A stretch of DNA of 8,955 nt from RFQD01 sp049314515 (GTDB lineage Bacteria > Actinomycetota > Actinomycetes > Actinomycetales > Microbacteriaceae): positions 1-8,955 of the forward strand of contig JBMOEY010000057.1 of the NCBI GenBank assembly GCA_049314515.1. Direction: 5' to 3'. Each line of letters starts with the position of its first letter. Position 1 is the stretch's first letter. Below, one piece after another: positions 6,162-8,955 of this stretch. The position numbers were made by a program, and so were the translations under genes. The notes beneath the pieces were generated by a model. That model saw only the letters and a program-made list of their open reading frames with translations. It was not told the DNA's origin and did no database searches.

Positions 6162-6720
6162 GGATCGTCACGTCCGCGCGAATGTGAGGTTGCGCACGAT
6201 TGAGAAACTGCGTGTCTTGGTGTTGCCACAAAATCCAATGCGCCTCATTCTCGGTGCCCGAATCACGCTTGCGACCGCGTTGGGTCGCAAGATCGACGGG
6301 AGTCTCCACCCACACCGTGAGATCCGCATAGGTATCAAGCGGTGGCTCAAATGCGCACACCCCTTCGAGCAAGATGAGCGTCGAGTCGATGATCCCGTCG
6401 ATGGGGACGAGCGTTCCCGTCATCCAATCGAGCCGTCGATAATTAAATGGCAGTCCCTGGGTAAACCCGATGAGCACCTCGCGCTCCACCCGGGCGAGGT
6501 CATAATGATCTTCGACTCGTGGAGAAAGAATGTCATCTTTTAACAGAAAGTCATCGAGAGGCACGACCGCGCTGTCGCTCAGTCGAACGGCAAGTTGATG
6601 AGCGAGAGTTGATTTTCCGGCACCGCCCCGACCCGCTATGGCAACCACGAACGGGCGCTGTGATCGTCGAGATTCAATGAGGATCACGAGGTCCTCCACG
6701 GACGAAACGTGCCGAGTCAT
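6151..6720 (-). CDS. Small P-loop kinase, uridine kinase-like
   Basis: A 189-residue soluble protein with a Walker A loop VAIAGRGGAGKST (26-38; Lys36, Ser37), the acceptor-side motif VPLDDF (53-58), a second-strand LILLEGV (115-121) matching the E-G motif of phosphoribulokinase/uridine kinase folds, and an arginine-rich lid RGRKRD (148-153). This pattern fits a nucleoside (uridine/cytidine-type) kinase that uses ATP to phosphorylate the 5'-hydroxyl, but it is shorter than the roughly 210-residue Udk enzymes and I cannot confirm the substrate. Its ATG overlaps the TGA of the adenosine deaminase gene by 4 bases (6717-6720), and there is no strong ribosome binding site, so it is likely translated by coupling. 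Context favours a role in nucleoside salvage. A generic sugar/cofactor kinase of the same fold is possible. Confidence 0.72.
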   Translation of the reverse strand: MTRHVSSVEDLVILIESRRSQRPFVVAIAGRGGAGKSTLAHQLAVRLSDSAVVPLDDFLLKDDILSPRVEDHYDLARVEREVLIGFTQGLPFNYRRLDWMTGTLVPIDGIIDSTLILLEGVCAFEPPLDTYADLTVWVETPVDLATQRGRKRDSGTENEAHWILWQHQDTQFLNRAQPHIRADVTIRGE

Positions 6721-7838
6721 CGACTCAACGAGCGAACCGCATCCTCAAAGCCGCTCGCAATCAGGTCGGCAAGCTCGTCACGGTCTTCAGCGGGCAAGAA
6801 AGCCGACGCGCACGCGTTCTGCTGAAATTGCTCAATGTCACTCAAGGTGTAGCCGAACGTGTCGACCAGCAGTGAAAGCTCGCGACTCAAGCTCGTGCCA
6901 CTTTGCAGACGATTGTCGCTGCTGACGGTCACGCAAAAGTCGAGTTGGTAGAGCAAGTCGAACGGATGCGCATCCAGAGTCAGTCCCCACTGCGCAACTG
7001 CCCCGGTTTGCAGATTTGACGTCGGACACAACTCAAGCGTGATGGCCCGGTCTTTAACCCACTCAGCAAGGCGACCGAGCTTGACATACGACACGTCATC
7101 ATCGGAGCTCTCGATGGTGATGTCTTCGGCAATTCGCACACCGTGACCGAGTCGAAGTGCGCGACCATCCAAGATGGCCGAACGGATGCTTGCCAGTCCA
7201 TCGGCCTCGCCGGCATGCACGGTCGTCGGAAAGTACTCGCTCGCGAGCTCATCGAACGCCGCCCGGTGCTGTGCGGGCAAGAATCCGGCCTCGGCTCCGG
7301 CGATGTCGAACCCGACGACGCCCGCGTCTCGGTGTCGTAGCGCGAGCTTCGCAATTTCGAGCGACCGGTCTGCGTGGCGCATGGCCGTGACGAGTTGACC
7401 GATGCGAACCGCTTTGCCCGCTCGCGCAGCCTCGGCGATGCCTTGCGTAATTCCTTCTTGTACTGCCTCGACTGCCGAATCGAGGGTGAGTCCACGAGTG
7501 AGGTGCTGCTCGGGGGCCCAACGGAGCTCACCGTACACAACACCGTCTGCAACCAAGTCAAGGACGCTTTCCCGAGCAATCCGTTCGAGCGCTGGCGCGG
7601 TTTGCGCCACGGCACACGTGAGGTCGAACGTCCTCAGGTACTCGACGAGCGAGCCGGAGTTCGACTGCCGCTCAAACCAAACGGCGAGGTCGTCCGGGTT
7701 GTCCTCGGGGGTGTCGACCTGCGCCTCGATGGCGAGTTCGAGAAGCGTTTCCGGACGCAACGAACCATCCAGGTGGTCGTGGAGCGAAACCTTGGGCAGT
7801 GTGACGATGTCGACACCGTCGACCGCGTAGTGGCTCAC
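6717..7838 (-). CDS. add: Adenosine deaminase
   Basis: A 373-residue zinc hydrolase converting adenosine and deoxyadenosine to inosine and deoxyinosine plus ammonia. Amidohydrolase landmarks: LPKVSLHDHLDGSLRPETL (14-32) with zinc ligands His20 and His22, GFDIAGAE (176-183), TVHAGE (206-211; His208 ligand, Glu211 catalytic acid/base), LGHGVRI (230-236; His232), and VTVSSDNRLQSGTS (303-316), where Asp308 is the final zinc ligand and the next residue is Asn rather than the Asp of the DDP form seen in many other adenosine deaminases. The GTG start overlaps the upstream TGA by 4 bases (7835-7838). It lies tail to tail with punA-pmmB, whose first enzyme uses its product inosine, and next to a nucleoside-kinase-like gene, so a purine salvage role is well supported. 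Specificity for adenosine over other purines is inferred from family likeness. Confidence 0.93.
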   Translation of the reverse strand: MSHYAVDGVDIVTLPKVSLHDHLDGSLRPETLLELAIEAQVDTPEDNPDDLAVWFERQSNSGSLVEYLRTFDLTCAVAQTAPALERIARESVLDLVADGVVYGELRWAPEQHLTRGLTLDSAVEAVQEGITQGIAEAARAGKAVRIGQLVTAMRHADRSLEIAKLALRHRDAGVVGFDIAGAEAGFLPAQHRAAFDELASEYFPTTVHAGEADGLASIRSAILDGRALRLGHGVRIAEDITIESSDDDVSYVKLGRLAEWVKDRAITLELCPTSNLQTGAVAQWGLTLDAHPFDLLYQLDFCVTVSSDNRLQSGTSLSRELSLLVDTFGYTLSDIEQFQQNACASAFLPAEDRDELADLIASGFEDAVRSLSR

Positions 7839-8947
7839 AGCACGTCATCCCGTCCGGCGATGCGGAGGGCATCCACAACAGCCTTAACCTTTTGGGCATT
7901 TGCCGTGGTCGTGACGAGCAGCGCATCGCCCGTATCGACCACGACAATGTCGCGCACGCCAACGAGCGCAATCGTGCGACCCGTTTCCGTGATGACGATT
8001 CCACTCGACGCGTCAGCGAGCACCCGCGCGCCCTCACCGAGAATCGCGAGATCGTTCTTGTGGCCCGTCGAGTGCAACTTCGCGATGGATGCGAAATCTC
8101 CGACATCGTCCCAATCAAATTCGGCAGGGATCGTGACAAGTCTGCCGGCGGCAGCCGCGGGCTCAGCGACCGAGTAGTCAATCGCGATCTTCTCGAGCTT
8201 GGGCCAGACGCGGTCAACCACCGGGCCGCGCTTATCTTTGTCATCCCAGACACTCGCGAGCTCTTGCAATCCGGCCAGAAGCTCGGGTTTGTTTCGTCCG
8301 AGCTCCTCAAGAATGACCGATGCCTTTGCAATGAACATGCCAGCGTTCCAAAGGTAGTCACCGCTCGCCACATACTTTTCTGCCGTCGCGAAGTCGGGCT
8401 TCTCAACGAAGTGATCCACCTCGAGCGCCGTCGGCGCACCCTCTAGGGGTTTCGCATTCGGCGCGTGAATGTAACCGAAACCAGTGGCTGGTTCATCCGG
8501 GCGAATACCGATGGTTGCGATGAATCCAGCTTGGGCAGCCGCCACTGCTTCGGTGACCGTGGCATTGAAGAAGCGAGCGCCACGAATGACGTGGTCTGCG
8601 GCGAAAGATCCGATGATGACGCCCGGTTCGCGGTGCTCAAGAATGGCCGCGGCCAAGCCAATTGCCGCCGAGGAATCCCGTGGTTCACTTTCGAGCACGA
8701 CGTTCTTATCGGACAGGTCAGGAAGTTGTTCTTCCACTGCCGCCCGGTGGGCGCGTCCGGTCACCACCATGATGCGGTCAGGTCCCGCAAGAGGAAGGAG
8801 TCGATCCCACGTGTCTCGAAGCAAGGATCTGCCCGAACCAGTCAGGTCATGCAGAAATTTCGGTGCCTCTGCCCGCGACAGCGGCCACAGGCGGGAACCA
8901 ATTCCACCGGCCGGAATTACCGCGTAAAACTGCGGAATGGGGCTCAC
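7835..8947 (-). CDS. manC: Mannose-1-phosphate guanylyltransferase
   Basis: A 370-residue nucleotidyltransferase making GDP-mannose from mannose-1-phosphate and GTP, for mannosylated lipids, glycans or exopolysaccharide. Features: the nucleotide-binding signature VIPAGGIGSRLWPLSR (10-25) followed by APKFLHDLTG (28-37, Lys30), EPRDSSAAIGLAA (88-100), metal-binding FAADHVI (115-121, Asp118), GIRPDEPATGFGYI (147-160), the sugar-binding VEKPD (181-185) and YLWNAGMF (198-205), IDYSVAE (256-262) and FDWDDVGDF (277-285). The isomerase domain of bifunctional ManC/AlgA enzymes is absent, so this is the single-function form. It starts with GTG 8 bases from the window edge, so its promoter or ribosome binding site cannot be seen. 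Its stop overlaps the adenosine deaminase start by 4 bases, making it the first visible gene of a three-gene leftward unit. Confidence 0.92.
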   Translation of the reverse strand: MSPIPQFYAVIPAGGIGSRLWPLSRAEAPKFLHDLTGSGRSLLRDTWDRLLPLAGPDRIMVVTGRAHRAAVEEQLPDLSDKNVVLESEPRDSSAAIGLAAAILEHREPGVIIGSFAADHVIRGARFFNATVTEAVAAAQAGFIATIGIRPDEPATGFGYIHAPNAKPLEGAPTALEVDHFVEKPDFATAEKYVASGDYLWNAGMFIAKASVILEELGRNKPELLAGLQELASVWDDKDKRGPVVDRVWPKLEKIAIDYSVAEPAAAAGRLVTIPAEFDWDDVGDFASIAKLHSTGHKNDLAILGEGARVLADASSGIVITETGRTIALVGVRDIVVVDTGDALLVTTTANAQKVKAVVDALRIAGRDDVL

Positions 8948-8955
8948 CGAAGTAG

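Noticed and set aside
7374..8177. 267-codon + strand frame antisense to add and manC
   Set aside because: It is a long shadow frame typical of GC-rich coding DNA; both opposing proteins have complete catalytic motifs.
7672..8439. 255-codon minus-strand frame overlapping manC and add in another phase
   Set aside because: Low-complexity arginine/serine-rich translation, as expected of an out-of-phase reading of GC-rich genes.
8948..8955. TACTT on the minus strand as a -10 box for manC
   Set aside because: It does not fit TANNNT at the needed distance, and only 8 bases are visible before the start.

Overview
The window reads as ordinary chromosome of a fairly high-GC actinomycete, most likely Microbacteriaceae or a close relative. 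Three things point that way: the maf-to-acyl-CoA-carboxylase-alpha junction, a purine nucleoside phosphorylase/PmmB pair converging on adenosine deaminase (as I recall from mycobacteria), and three transcription-unit starts that look leaderless, with a TAG(G/T)CT -10 box only 6-7 bases before the start codon. The genus assignment is inference. Genes fill nearly everything: the largest gap is about 124 bases (2363-2486) and there is no stretch of 300 bases without a gene. I see no tRNA, rRNA, CRISPR array, insertion sequence or phage gene.

Left part (1-2362, + strand): the last 51 codons of maf, then a biotin carboxylase/biotin carrier fusion (acyl-CoA carboxylase alpha chain) whose stop overlaps the start of a small RidA-family protein. 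The RidA protein has alanine where the catalytic arginine of canonical RidA sits.

Middle (2487-3566, + strand): a single gene for an extended short-chain dehydrogenase/epimerase-like protein. It differs from its neighbours in base and arginine-codon use and has tryptophan where the catalytic tyrosine is expected. It is the most accessory-looking gene here.

Right part (3584-8947): two converging units. On + are purine nucleoside phosphorylase and a phosphohexomutase-family enzyme, overlapping by 4 bases. On - are mannose-1-phosphate guanylyltransferase, adenosine deaminase and a small P-loop nucleoside-kinase-like protein, chained by two 4-base overlaps. Together they could form a purine salvage route: adenosine to inosine (Add), inosine to hypoxanthine plus ribose-1-phosphate (PunA), ribose-1-phosphate to ribose-5-phosphate (the mutase, if it acts as a phosphopentomutase). 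The guanylyltransferase also leaves open a GDP-mannose role for the mutase.

I did not find a convincing undescribed system. The observations most worth a second look are the leaderless start pattern, the atypical epimerase-like gene, the altered RidA, and an over-represented GGATGC hexamer.
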